DNA from: Intrasporangium_A sp051961875
GTDB lineage: Bacteria; Actinomycetota; Actinomycetes; Actinomycetales; Dermatophilaceae
NCBI RefSeq assembly: GCF_051961875.1
Contig: NZ_JBQCCV010000213.1
Coordinates: 1 to 21,614 of the forward strand
Direction of reading: 5' to 3'
Length of the DNA stretch: 21,614 nt
Shown here: positions 14,109 through 20,845 of the stretch, in pieces
Position numbering within the stretch: the first letter of the stretch is position 1
How the letters are laid out: each line of letters opens with the position of its first letter
Program-made: the position numbers and the translations under genes
The notes under the pieces: model-generated
What the model was told of the DNA's origin: nothing
The model's database searches: none
Seen by the model: the letters and a program-made list of their open reading frames with translations, nothing else

Positions 14109-14130
14109 CGGCATACGGGTGGGTATGCCG
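14109..14130. promoter_or_regulatory. CGGCATAC inverted repeat in the metG / DUF3137 divergent region
   Basis: CGGCATAC (14109-14116) and GTATGCCG (14123-14130) form an 8-bp perfect inverted repeat around GGGTGG. It lies 33 bases upstream of the plus-strand -10 and could be an operator. It is also two facing copies of the GTATGCC motif that is over-represented throughout the window. Confidence 0.45.
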
Positions 14131-14162
14131 CGCAGCTCCCACCCGCGGGAACCCGTGGCCCC

Positions 14163-14168
14163 TATCCT
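14163..14168 (+). promoter_or_regulatory. -10 box of the DUF3137-like / lemA operon
   Basis: TATCCT followed by seven bases and an ATG at 14176. It gives either a leaderless start at 14176 or a 45-base leader to the ATG at 14221. Confidence 0.4.
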
Positions 14169-14220
14169 CACGTCCATGGGGAGCGCCGGATGGACCGGCG
14201 CCCGAACCGGGGGTGCCAGC

Positions 14221-15021
14221 ATGAATCCGCTCGAGCAGTTCGACCCGGGCGGCACCGGCTTCGGCCCGGTCGTCCTCCTCTTCCCGGTCCTGCTCGTCGG
14301 CGTGGTGGTCGTGGGCGTCCTCGTCTATCGGGCCAACCAGCGCCGGATCGCCGCGCTGCAGGAGCTCGTCGCGAGCAACGGCTGGACGTGGCTGGGGGAC
14401 GACAACCGGTGGGTCGACGCCTGGCGCGTGACACCGTTCGGCCGCGGCGACGGCCGCCGGGTCAAGGAGTGTGTGGCCGGCGAGTACCGGCAGGTGCCGT
14501 TCCTGTCCTTCACCTACGAGTACTACACCGAGAGCACGACCCGTGACGCCAACGGCAACACCCAGACGACCCGGCACTGGCACCACTTCGACGTGGCCGT
14601 GCTGCGGATCGGGGCGCCGATCCCCGACCTGCACCTGTCACCCGAGGGGGTCATGTCGCGGCTCGTCGACGGGCTCACCCGGCGGGACATCGACCTGGAG
14701 AGCGACGCGTTCAACCGGGCCTTCCGGCTGCACTGCGCCGACCGGAAGTTCGCCATGGACGTGTTCAGCGCACGCACGATGGAGTACGTCCTGTCGCGGC
14801 ATCCGGTCTCCTTCGACTTCACCGGCGGCGACGCCCTCATGTGGCGCGACCGCCGCCGGAGCAGCGAGCCGCAGGTCTGGGGTCCGGGAGACCCGACGCT
14901 GCCGGTCGAGCAGGGCACCGAGCCGTTCGACGTCATGCTCACCGTCCTGACCGGCATCCCGGACTTCGTCTGGCAGGACCGCGGCGGCAAACCGCTCGTG
15001 CTCTCCCGGGGGATGCGGTGA
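14221..15021 (+). CDS. Membrane-anchored protein of unknown function (DUF3137-like)
   Basis: A protein of about 266 residues with one N-terminal membrane segment (about 14-38, FGPVVLLFPVLLVGVVVVGVL). A basic start (RANQRRIAAL) and a soluble domain probably facing the cytoplasm follow. The soluble part contains FLSFTYEYYTEST, a histidine-rich RHWHHFDVAVLRI and RTMEYVLSRHPVSFDF. I do not recognise a catalytic site. Proteins of this build next to LemA are often labelled DUF3137, and this assignment rests on architecture and context only. The ATG at 14221 has GGGGG seven bases upstream. The in-frame ATG at 14176 lies seven bases after a TATCCT box and would add 15 residues by leaderless translation. 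The stop overlaps the lemA GTG. Confidence 0.7.
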   Translation: MNPLEQFDPGGTGFGPVVLLFPVLLVGVVVVGVLVYRANQRRIAALQELVASNGWTWLGDDNRWVDAWRVTPFGRGDGRRVKECVAGEYRQVPFLSFTYEYYTESTTRDANGNTQTTRHWHHFDVAVLRIGAPIPDLHLSPEGVMSRLVDGLTRRDIDLESDAFNRAFRLHCADRKFAMDVFSARTMEYVLSRHPVSFDFTGGDALMWRDRRRSSEPQVWGPGDPTLPVEQGTEPFDVMLTVLTGIPDFVWQDRGGKPLVLSRGMR

Positions 15022-15494
15022 GCGAGTCCCTCGCCGTGGTCCTCGCCGCTGCCGGGGGCTCACTCGTCGTGCTCGTGCTGTTCTGGTTCACGACCCACAA
15101 CCGGCTCGTGCACCTGCGGCAGCACATCTCCGAGTCCCAGCGCGACGTCGACGTCGAGCTGAAGCGGCGCCACGACCTGGTGCCCCGTCTGGTCGAGGTG
15201 GTGCGGGCCGCGGCCGGGCACGAGCGGGCCCTCATCGCCACCCTGAGGGCCGAGCAGGTGCCCCTCTCGGGACCCCTGGCGCTCGTGGCCGAGCGGTCAC
15301 CGCAGCTGCGCACCGCCGACAACTTCCTGGCACTCCAGCATCAGCTGGCGGAGACCGAGGACCGGCTCGCCGCGGCCCGCCGCATCCACGCCTCCAATGT
15401 CGAGCGCTACAACGAGCGCGTGCAGCGGGTGCCGACCAGCTTGGTCGCCCGGGCCGGCGGCTTCACCCCGGCCGCGTACGCCGACCTGGGCTGA
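15018..15494 (+). CDS. lemA: LemA-family protein
   Basis: A 158-residue protein with an N-terminal membrane segment (about 5-22, VVLAAAGGSLVVLVLFWF) followed by a long helical bundle. RLVHLRQHISESQRDVDVEL, KRRHDLVPRLVEVVRAAAGH and YNERVQRVPTSLVA are the LemA hallmarks (a short helix-out domain with a conserved LIPNLVE-type motif). Cellular role is not established for the family. The start GTG 15018 overlaps the previous stop (GTGA) with GGGGGA close upstream, so the two genes are coupled and probably work together at the membrane. It is on the short side for LemA (usually about 185). Its 3' end overlaps the convergent TIGR02206 gene by 32 bases. Confidence 0.88.
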   Translation: MSESLAVVLAAAGGSLVVLVLFWFTTHNRLVHLRQHISESQRDVDVELKRRHDLVPRLVEVVRAAAGHERALIATLRAEQVPLSGPLALVAERSPQLRTADNFLALQHQLAETEDRLAAARRIHASNVERYNERVQRVPTSLVARAGGFTPAAYADLG

Positions 15495-16212
15495 CGTCGG
15501 GGCTCAGCGCAGCGCCGTACCGCTCAGGCCCCTGCGGAGGCTCGAGCCGGCGGGACCGACGGAACGGCGCGTCCAGCAGCACGAGCATGACCAGCGCGAC
15601 GCCTGACGCACTGACGATGTACCAGGGCCAGGGGCCGAGCACGGAGAGCAGCGAGGCGCTCCGGGGAGGCGCCGCGAGGAACATGTAGTTCGCGCCGGTC
15701 AGCCAGTCGAATGCGCCGAGGAACCCGGCATAGGCGACCGTGATCGTGAACACGCGCGTCACGGAGCCAGGCCGCGGGACGATCCGCAGCCCGACGACGA
15801 GGTAGCAGGCCGCGACCACGATGCCGACGTGACCGACCACGAACTCGAAGAACTCGAGGTGCGGGAAGCCGACAGCGAGGTCCGGCGTGAGGACCGCCTG
15901 GAGGGTGCCGGTGAGCCCCCAGAAGTAGGTGAGCTCGACGAGCAGCGCCTGCCCCGGGAACCAGCACGCCGCCGCCGCGACGACGAGCGCGACGTCGCAC
16001 AGGGCCAGCGGCAGGGAGTCCTCGACGGACCAGCCGCCCTCGACCATGGGCCGCGCCACGAACACGATGGCGTCCGCGGCGAGGGTCGCCGCGATCGCGC
16101 GCCCGGCCCACCGGACCCATGGCCCGGGGCGACGCCGGCACGCCAGGCCCAGCGCGACGGTGATGGCCGCGCCGGCCGCGACCGCGACCCAGTAGGCGAG
16201 CGGGGTGCTCAC
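15463..16212 (-). CDS. TIGR02206-family (YwaF-like) integral membrane protein
   Basis: A 249-residue protein with about six to seven hydrophobic helices. The run of motifs is characteristic of the TIGR02206/YwaF family: EDSLPLALCDVALVVAA, ELTYFWGLTGTLQAVLTPD, then FPHLEFFEFVVGHVGIVV, GAFDWLTGANYMFLAAPP and GPWPWYIVSASG. No biochemical role is known for it. Start GTG 16212 has a GGGGGC stretch directly before it. An upstream ATG pair is out of frame and soon stops. It follows the osmC-type gene by 33 bases on the same strand and is probably co-transcribed. The polar C-terminal tail of about 25 residues is antisense to the end of lemA and may be a read-through extension. Confidence 0.85.
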   Translation of the reverse strand: MSTPLAYWVAVAAGAAITVALGLACRRRPGPWVRWAGRAIAATLAADAIVFVARPMVEGGWSVEDSLPLALCDVALVVAAAACWFPGQALLVELTYFWGLTGTLQAVLTPDLAVGFPHLEFFEFVVGHVGIVVAACYLVVGLRIVPRPGSVTRVFTITVAYAGFLGAFDWLTGANYMFLAAPPRSASLLSVLGPWPWYIVSASGVALVMLVLLDAPFRRSRRLEPPQGPERYGAALSPDVSPGRRTRPG

Positions 16213-16245
16213 GCCCCCATCATCACCCCGCCCGCTCCGGGCGAC

Positions 16246-16665
16246 TCAGCTCTGGACCTCCAGCTTGATCGGGACGGCCTTGAGCGCCTTGCTGACCGGG
16301 CACTGCTCCTTGGCGCCCTCCGCCGTCTTCTTGAAGTCGTCGGCGCTCATGCCGGGGACGTTTCCCTTGACCGTCAAGGTGATTCCCGTGATGCTCGGCG
16401 GCGCGAAGTCGACGGACGCGGTCGTGTCGAGAGTCTCGGCGGGGTGGCCGGCCTGGGCGAGCATGTTGGACAGCTGCATCGCGTAGCAGGTCGCGTGCGC
16501 CGCGGCGATGAGCTCCTCGGGGCTCGTCTTGCCACCCGCCTGCTCTGCCCGTGCAACCCAGCTGACGTCGAACTGGCCGGCTCCGGACGTCTCGAGCTTC
16601 GCCGTGCCGCTGCCTTCGAAGAGGGTGCCTTCCCAGTGGGCGGACGCCGTGCGGGTGGTTGCCAT
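16246..16665 (-). CDS. osmC: OsmC-family peroxiredoxin
   Basis: A 139-residue thiol peroxidase of the OsmC/Ohr fold that reduces organic hydroperoxides. The two reactive cysteines are present as C60 in HATCYAMQLSN and C122 in EQCPVSKAL. The loop SPEELIAAAH with Glu50/Glu51 is also present. The N-terminal TASAHWEGTLFEGSGTAKLE matches OsmC more closely than Ohr. ATG 16665 is chosen over the GTG two codons upstream because GAGGAG lies five bases before it. It sits between rsmI and a membrane protein on the same strand. A strong hairpin (16691-16707) in the gap to rsmI suggests partial uncoupling from rsmI. Confidence 0.92.
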   Translation of the reverse strand: MATTRTASAHWEGTLFEGSGTAKLETSGAGQFDVSWVARAEQAGGKTSPEELIAAAHATCYAMQLSNMLAQAGHPAETLDTTASVDFAPPSITGITLTVKGNVPGMSADDFKKTAEGAKEQCPVSKALKAVPIKLEVQS

Positions 16666-16690
16666 CGTCACTCCTCGGTTCGTCGAACGA

Positions 16691-16707
16691 CCGGCCGGAG
16701 CGGCCGG
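16691..16707 (-). terminator. GC-rich hairpin between rsmI and osmC
   Basis: CCGGCCG (16691-16697) and CGGCCGG (16701-16707) pair perfectly around a GAG loop. It lies 13 bases past the rsmI stop, with no T-tract. It is a likely terminator or mRNA-end stabiliser. Confidence 0.45.
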
Positions 16708-16719
16708 CCGCTTCCACCC

Positions 16720-17559
16720 TTACCCCACCTCGGTCGGTCTCACAAGGGCGGCGTCGTAGAGCGCCTTCTTCGACAGCCCGGTCCGAGCGGCCACGTCCGC
16801 GCAGACGTCCTTGAGCCGCTCCCCCGCCGCAACACGCTGCCGTATGCCGGGCAGTTGGCTCTCGAGGTCAGGCGCCACGGGTGTCGCGCCGGCGACGACG
16901 ACCGTGATCTCGCCCCTGACCCCCTCGGCCGCCCACGGCACGAGCTCGGCAAGCGGGCCGCGGCGGACCTCCTCGTAGGTCTTCGTCAGCTCGCGGCAGA
17001 CGGCGGCGGCCCGGTCGGCCCCGAAGGCGTCGCGCATCGCCGCCAGCGTCTCGGCCAGCCGGTGCGGCGCCTCGAAGAAGACCAGCGTGCGGCGCTCGTC
17101 GGCCAGCTCGGCGAGAGCCCGGCCGCGCTCGCCGGCCTTGCGGGGCAGGAAGCCCTCGAAGCAGAAGCGGTCGACCGGCAGCCCCGAGACGGCGAGCGCC
17201 ATGAGCACGGCGCTCGGGCCGGGGACGCAGGTGACCCGGAGGTCGTGCTCGATCGCCGAGGCGACGAGGCGGTAGCCGGGGTCGGACACCGACGGCATAC
17301 CGGCGTCGGTCACGACGACCACCCGATCGCCGGCCAGCAGCCGGTCCACGAGCTCCGGCGTGCGGGATGCCTCGTTGTGCTCGTGGTAGCTCAGCACGGT
17401 CCCGGTCGGCGTGACGCCGAGGTCAGCGAGCAGCCGCTTGAGGCGCCGGGTGTCCTCGGCGGCGATGACATCGGCGCTGGCCAGCTCGTCGCCCAGCCGC
17501 GGCGCCGCGTCCCGGGGGTCGCCGATGGGGGTGGCCGCCAGGACGAGGACTCCGCTCAT
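16720..17559 (-). CDS. rsmI: 16S rRNA (cytidine-1402-2'-O)-methyltransferase
   Basis: RsmI methylates the ribose of C1402 in the ribosomal P site, the partner modification to that of RsmH. The 279-residue chain shows the tetrapyrrole-methylase-like SAM fold: LVLAATPIGDPRD at the start, AAEDTRRLKRLL, and the binding loop VVTDAGMPSVSDPG. VPGPSAVLMALAVSG, FEGFLPRK and ELTKTYEEVRRGPL follow. The C-terminal helical part (RLKDVCADVAARTGLSKKAL) is typical of full-length RsmI. ATG 17559 is selected because GGGGAGG is nine bases upstream. An in-frame ATG at 17568 directly abuts that ribosome site and is unlikely. rsmI near metG is common in actinobacteria. Confidence 0.96.
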   Translation of the reverse strand: MSGVLVLAATPIGDPRDAAPRLGDELASADVIAAEDTRRLKRLLADLGVTPTGTVLSYHEHNEASRTPELVDRLLAGDRVVVVTDAGMPSVSDPGYRLVASAIEHDLRVTCVPGPSAVLMALAVSGLPVDRFCFEGFLPRKAGERGRALAELADERRTLVFFEAPHRLAETLAAMRDAFGADRAAAVCRELTKTYEEVRRGPLAELVPWAAEGVRGEITVVVAGATPVAPDLESQLPGIRQRVAAGERLKDVCADVAARTGLSKKALYDAALVRPTEVG

Positions 17560-17585
17560 GCCCGACATCCTCCCCTGTCCCCGCC

Positions 17586-17657
17586 CGAGAGCACATTCCC
17601 CCACCCTCGATAGCACCGTCCGCGTGCACTTCTCCCGATCGAGAGCTCAGCCCTCGG
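17586..17657. repeat. Array B of 21-bp GATCGAG repeats between the WYL gene and rsmI
   Basis: The unit at 17616-17636 matches the family at its last 15 positions (GCGTGCACTTCTCCC). It is followed in register by GATCGAGAGCTC from 17637, which runs into the WYL stop codon at 17647. Upstream, GAGAGCACATTCCC (17587-17600) looks like another worn unit and CCCTCGATAG (17604-17613) like an inverted one. The 87-base gap holds little else apart from the rsmI ribosome site. Confidence 0.6.
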
Positions 17658-18636
17658 GTCCGGCTGCAGCGGAGGCGGCCCGGGTCAGGCGGGCGGCCAT
17701 CCCGCGCATGACGTCGAGCAGCTCGGGCGGGTCGAGGACCTCGATGTCCCATGGCAGCGCACCGAGGTGCAGGGCCATCCACCGCAGGTCACTCCCACCC
17801 GCCTCCAAGATGGCGTGCCGCGGGCCGTCGGCGGCCACCGTCCCGACGGACGCGGGCACGACGCGCTCCACCGCATCCTTGGGCGCGGCGATCCGCACGC
17901 GCGCCACGTGGTCGTATGGCGCCTGGCTGATGGCTCGCCGCACGTACTCGGCGGCGTCCGGCGCCTCTCGCGGCCGGAAGCGCCAACCGCGCGACTCGAC
18001 CTCTTCCATCCGGTCCAGCCGGAAGGTGCGCCAGTCGTCCCGGTCGAGGTCGAAGGCGAGCAGGTACCAGCGCCGCCCGGTCGCCACGAGACGGTAGGGC
18101 TCGACGCGACGCTCGCTGGGGCCGCGAGGAGCGTTGTAGGAGAAGGTGATCCGCTCGTTGCCTCGGATGGCGCGGGCGATGGTGAGCAGTGTCGTGCCGT
18201 CGACGCTGGGCGTGGGACCGTCAAGGGTCACGGTCGAGCGGTGGATCGCCTCGACCTGCGAGCGCAGGCGGGCGGGCAGGACCTGGTCGAGCTTGGCGAG
18301 GGTGCGGACCGCGGCCTCGCCCAGTCCGACCACCGTCCCACCGGCCGCGAGGCGCAGACACACCGCGACGGCGACCGCCTCGTCGTCGTCGAGCAGGAGC
18401 GGTGGAAGGCGCCGGCCGGTCCCGAGCTGGTAGCCGCCTCCCGCACCGTGCTCCGCGCGCACGGGATAGCCGAGCTCCCGGAGCCGCTCGACATCGCGCC
18501 GCACGCTCCGGGTCGTCACCCCGAGCCGCTCGGCGAGCTCGGTCCCGCTCCACGTGGGCCGGGACTGCAGGAGGTCGAGCAGGCGCAGGATCCGCGCCGT
18601 GGGCCCGAGGGTGGGTGCCGCCATGGGTACCAGCAT
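17647..18636 (-). CDS. WYL-domain transcriptional regulator (HTH_11-WYL)
   Basis: A protein of about 329 residues. The N-terminal winged helix has RILRLLDLLQSRPTWSGTEL, then AERLGVTTRSVRRDVERLRE and LGYPVRAEHGAGGGYQLG, the DeoR/HTH_11 type. The WYL domain follows (about residues 140-300) with ERITFSYNAPRG, VEPYRLVATGRRWYLLAFDL and FRLDRMEEVE. Here the name-giving triad reads WYL in RRWYLLAF. WYL domains sense ligands, in some cases single-stranded nucleic acid. A start at ATG 18636 or 18624 is possible and neither has a clear ribosome site. It diverges from a DinB-family gene over 50 bases with back-to-back -10 boxes, so it probably controls that gene. WYL-DinB pairs are frequent in actinobacteria. 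Confidence 0.92.
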   Translation of the reverse strand: MLVPMAAPTLGPTARILRLLDLLQSRPTWSGTELAERLGVTTRSVRRDVERLRELGYPVRAEHGAGGGYQLGTGRRLPPLLLDDDEAVAVAVCLRLAAGGTVVGLGEAAVRTLAKLDQVLPARLRSQVEAIHRSTVTLDGPTPSVDGTTLLTIARAIRGNERITFSYNAPRGPSERRVEPYRLVATGRRWYLLAFDLDRDDWRTFRLDRMEEVESRGWRFRPREAPDAAEYVRRAISQAPYDHVARVRIAAPKDAVERVVPASVGTVAADGPRHAILEAGGSDLRWMALHLGALPWDIEVLDPPELLDVMRGMAARLTRAASAAAGPEG

Positions 18637-18661
18637 GCCGCACGCTGCGGACCGTTCCTGT

Positions 18662-18669
18662 CCTATATG
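18662..18669. promoter_or_regulatory. Shared -10 region for the WYL gene (-) and DinB gene (+)
   Basis: CCTATATG reads TATATG on the plus strand (17 bases before ATG 18687) and TATAGG on the minus strand (25 bases before ATG 18636). It is the only AT-rich stretch in the 50-base divergent gap. Either promoter would exclude the other. Confidence 0.4.
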
Positions 18670-18686
18670 GGTGCCACGCTGGTCCC

Positions 18687-19271
18687 ATGACGACGACAGA
18701 CACGGTCACGTGCGCGACGACCATCCGCGAGACGTTGCTCGAGCAGCTCGACTGGCACTGGACGCAGCAGCTCCGGCCCCGGTTCGACGGCCTCACCGAC
18801 GACGAGTACTTCTGGGAGCCCGCACCCGGATGCTGGAACGTCCACCCGCGGGGACAGGGCAGGACCGAGCTCCAGGGCGGTTCGGGCGAGTTCACGGTCG
18901 ACTTCGCCCACCCCGCGCCGACGCCCACACCGGTGACGACCATCGCGTGGCGGCTCGCCCACCTCGTCGTGGGTGTCCTCGGCGCCCGGGTGCACGGCCA
19001 CTTCGGTGGCCCGGAGGTCGACTACCTCGGCTTCGACTACGCCGGGACAGCGGACGGCGCGCTCAGCCAGCTCGACGAGATGTATGCCGCCTGGCTCGCC
19101 GGGGTGCGCACCTGGAGCGACGAGGACCTCCTCGAGCCGTCCGGCCCGGCGGAGGGACCGTGGCACGAGATCCCCCGGGCCGGCCTCGTCCTGCACATCA
19201 ACCGCGAGGTCATCCACCACGGCGCCGAGGTCGCCCTCCTCCGCGACCTCTGGGGGCACCGCACCGACTGA
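18687..19271 (+). CDS. DinB-superfamily protein
   Basis: A 194-residue protein of the DinB/YfiT four-helix fold, often labelled DinB_2 or mycothiol-dependent enzyme-like. The first helix ETLLEQLDWHWTQQLRPRFD and the motif LTDDEYFWEPAPGCWNVHPR are typical of the group. TIAWRLAHLVVGVLGARVHG and INREVIHHGAEVALLRDL supply the His residues that usually bind a metal. Some members are thiol-dependent S-transferases and the substrate is unknown. ATG 18687 begins just past a shared promoter with the WYL regulator and has no strong ribosome site. A second DinB-type gene follows 184 bases later, and the gap between them is filled with 21-bp repeats. Confidence 0.87.
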   Translation: MTTTDTVTCATTIRETLLEQLDWHWTQQLRPRFDGLTDDEYFWEPAPGCWNVHPRGQGRTELQGGSGEFTVDFAHPAPTPTPVTTIAWRLAHLVVGVLGARVHGHFGGPEVDYLGFDYAGTADGALSQLDEMYAAWLAGVRTWSDEDLLEPSGPAEGPWHEIPRAGLVLHINREVIHHGAEVALLRDLWGHRTD

Positions 19272-19276
19272 CAGCC

Positions 19277-19425
19277 AGTGCACCCTCGATCCGGAGAACT
19301 GCACTCTCGATCCAGAAAAGTGCACTCTCGATCCGGAAAAGTGCACTCTCGATCGATGAAGAGATCGAGCGTGCAGTAGTTCCGATCGAGCGAGCAGTTG
19401 TTCCGATCGACAGCCCGACAGAAAC
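19277..19425. repeat. Array C: facing blocks of 21-bp repeats between two DinB genes
   Basis: Four units in one orientation start at 19277, 19298, 19319 and 19340. Each has the form RSTGCAC-YCTCGATC plus a purine-rich tail. After two bases, inverted units start at 19363 and 19384 (GATCGAGCGTGC or GATCGAGCGAGC, then AGTTGTTCC-like ends), and a worn one starts at 19405. Every step is exactly 21 bases. The facing blocks can fold into an imperfect hairpin of about 130 bases centred near 19357-19362. The array occupies nearly all of the gap up to the ribosome site of the next gene. There are no unique spacers, so it is not a CRISPR array. Confidence 0.85.
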
Positions 19426-19455
19426 ATCGAGAAACCCACCGAAGGAGAGCCCACC

Positions 19456-20058
19456 ATGCCCGGAAGCGTCCGACCCGTCATCGATGAGCGCGACGGCCTC
19501 ATCACCTACCTCGACCAGCAGCGCGACGCCTTCGCCTCCGCCGCCTACGGCCTGACCGAGGAGCAGATCCGGCTCGCCCCGACCGCCGGCAGCCTGACGA
19601 TGGGCGGCCTGCTCAAGCACGTCGCGACGTGCGAGCAGAGCTGGGTCGAGCGGATCGAGGCCGCCCCCAACCCACCCAGCCCGGACGCCCGCTCCGTGGA
19701 AGCCCGCGCCGCGGCATACGGGAGCGACTTCCTCGTCACGGACGACGACACCCTCGACGGCCTGCTCGCCCAGCTTGCAGCCGTCGGTGACCGGACCCGC
19801 GAGATCCTCCGCACGGCCGACCTCGACGCGCCGGTGCCGGTCCCCCGCGACGCGCCCTGGTTCCCGAAGGACCTCGAGGCTTGGTCCGTCCGGTGGGTCG
19901 TGCTGCACCTCATCGAGGAGCTGGCCCGGCACGCCGGCCACGCCGACATCGTCCGAGAGTCGATCGACGGAGCGACGATGTACGAGCTGGTGGCGGGGCG
20001 CGAGGGGTGGCCCGAGACACCTTGGCTCAAGCCGTGGCGTCCAGGCGTGAATGCCTGA
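19456..20058 (+). CDS. DinB-family protein (DUF664)
   Basis: A 200-residue DUF664-type DinB protein. The opening DERDGLITYLDQQRDAF, then LTEEQIRLAPTAGSLTMGGL and LLKHVATCEQSWVERI, is diagnostic. So is the C-terminal VLHLIEELARHAGHADIVRE, whose His and Glu residues, with the His of LKHVA, form the metal-site pattern of the fold. Biochemical function is not known. Some relatives are mycothiol- or bacillithiol-dependent transferases. AAGGAG eight to nine bases before ATG 19456 is a good ribosome site. It probably belongs with the preceding DinB gene, although the repeat array between them may weaken read-through. A GC-rich inverted repeat after the stop can serve as its terminator. Confidence 0.9.
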   Translation: MPGSVRPVIDERDGLITYLDQQRDAFASAAYGLTEEQIRLAPTAGSLTMGGLLKHVATCEQSWVERIEAAPNPPSPDARSVEARAAAYGSDFLVTDDDTLDGLLAQLAAVGDRTREILRTADLDAPVPVPRDAPWFPKDLEAWSVRWVVLHLIEELARHAGHADIVRESIDGATMYELVAGREGWPETPWLKPWRPGVNA

Positions 20059-20072
20059 CGAGCTAGGGCGGA

Positions 20073-20096
20073 GATCGCACGCGATCGTCGCGATCG
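20073..20096. terminator. GATCGC/GCGATC hairpins between convergent genes
   Basis: GATCGC-AC-GCGATC (20073-20086) and CGATCG-TCG-CGATCG (20082-20096) are overlapping perfect inverted repeats. They lie in the 48-base gap between the DUF664 gene (+) and the hydrolase gene (-). Position suggests a two-way terminator. The GATC-rich sequence faintly resembles the 21-bp repeats but is not in their register. Confidence 0.45.
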
Positions 20097-20106
20097 GGCT
20101 CTCGAG

Positions 20107-20838
20107 TCAGGGCGACAGCCGGTCGGTGAGGAACTCGCGCACGGCTGCGACGGCCGCCGGGTGACGCTCGGCAGTGAGCGTCGCGTGCCCGCGGCCGTCG
20201 AGCTCGACGGCGATGAAGCCGTCACCGAGCAGGTCGCGCAACGTCTCGAACCGCGTCCCCGTGGACCAGTCGGACCGGTAACGCACCCCCAGCACCGGAC
20301 AGCCGGACGCGACCCGCTCGGCGACGCGCTCCACGTCGGCCGGCGCGAGCCCCAGGTCCGCGGTCCGCCGCGCACCGAGCGGCAACGGGGTCGCGGGCTG
20401 CGCGAGCACGGGCGCGACGACCACCGGATCGACCATCATCGCGAGGGCGAACCCACCGGTGACGCACATCCCGACGACGCCGACGCCCGGGCCGCCTGCC
20501 GCCTCGTGCAACGACCGCGCCAGGCTGCGCAGCCACCCCGCGAGCGGGCTCGTGCGCCGGGTCGCGAGCAGCGCGAACTCCCGCGAGACGCAGAGCCGCG
20601 CGACGACCGCAGCCGCCTCCCCCGGGCGCGGCGCGACGCCGGCCGAGCCGAACAGGTGCGGCAGCGCGACGCTGAAGCCCGCGTCGACGAGCTCGTCCCC
20701 GAACGCGACGACCTCGGGCGTCAGCCCCGGGCTCTCATGGATGACGACGACGCCGGGCCCCGCGCCCCGGCGGTAGACGTCGAACGCCCGCCCCTCCGAC
20801 ACGTGGCGCCCCCGGTCCCAGACCGAGAGTGCCGACAT
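20107..20838 (-). CDS. Dienelactone hydrolase family protein
   Basis: A 243-residue alpha/beta hydrolase. The oxyanion region VVVIHESPGLTPEV (30-43) precedes the nucleophile elbow GMCVTGGF with Cys125 as nucleophile, as in dienelactone hydrolases rather than serine esterases. The catalytic His is likely His218 in GRGHATLT, with an Asp near 189 (VRYRSDWST). The family opens lactone rings in aromatic degradation, but many members have other esterase roles and no pathway genes are nearby. ATG 20838 is chosen because TAGGCT ends seven bases upstream, a leaderless-type promoter. Much longer upstream reading in this frame is antisense to the CPBP gene and is not coding. It diverges from that gene across 24 bases. 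Confidence 0.88.
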   Translation of the reverse strand: MSALSVWDRGRHVSEGRAFDVYRRGAGPGVVVIHESPGLTPEVVAFGDELVDAGFSVALPHLFGSAGVAPRPGEAAAVVARLCVSREFALLATRRTSPLAGWLRSLARSLHEAAGGPGVGVVGMCVTGGFALAMMVDPVVVAPVLAQPATPLPLGARRTADLGLAPADVERVAERVASGCPVLGVRYRSDWSTGTRFETLRDLLGDGFIAVELDGRGHATLTAERHPAAVAAVREFLTDRLSP

Positions 20839-20845
20839 GTCCCGC

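Noticed and set aside
13786..14175. N-terminal extension of the DUF3137-like gene into metG
   Set aside because: This stretch is mostly antisense to the metG 5' end. A promoter and start codons lie at 14163-14221.
14053..14634. Minus-strand frame of 193 codons opposite the DUF3137-like gene
   Set aside because: It has no motif and an unlikely composition. The plus-strand frame has a membrane segment, structured sequence and coupling to lemA.
19277..19425. CRISPR-like array
   Set aside because: The units are contiguous 21-mers without unique spacers, half of them are inverted, and there are no cas genes nearby.
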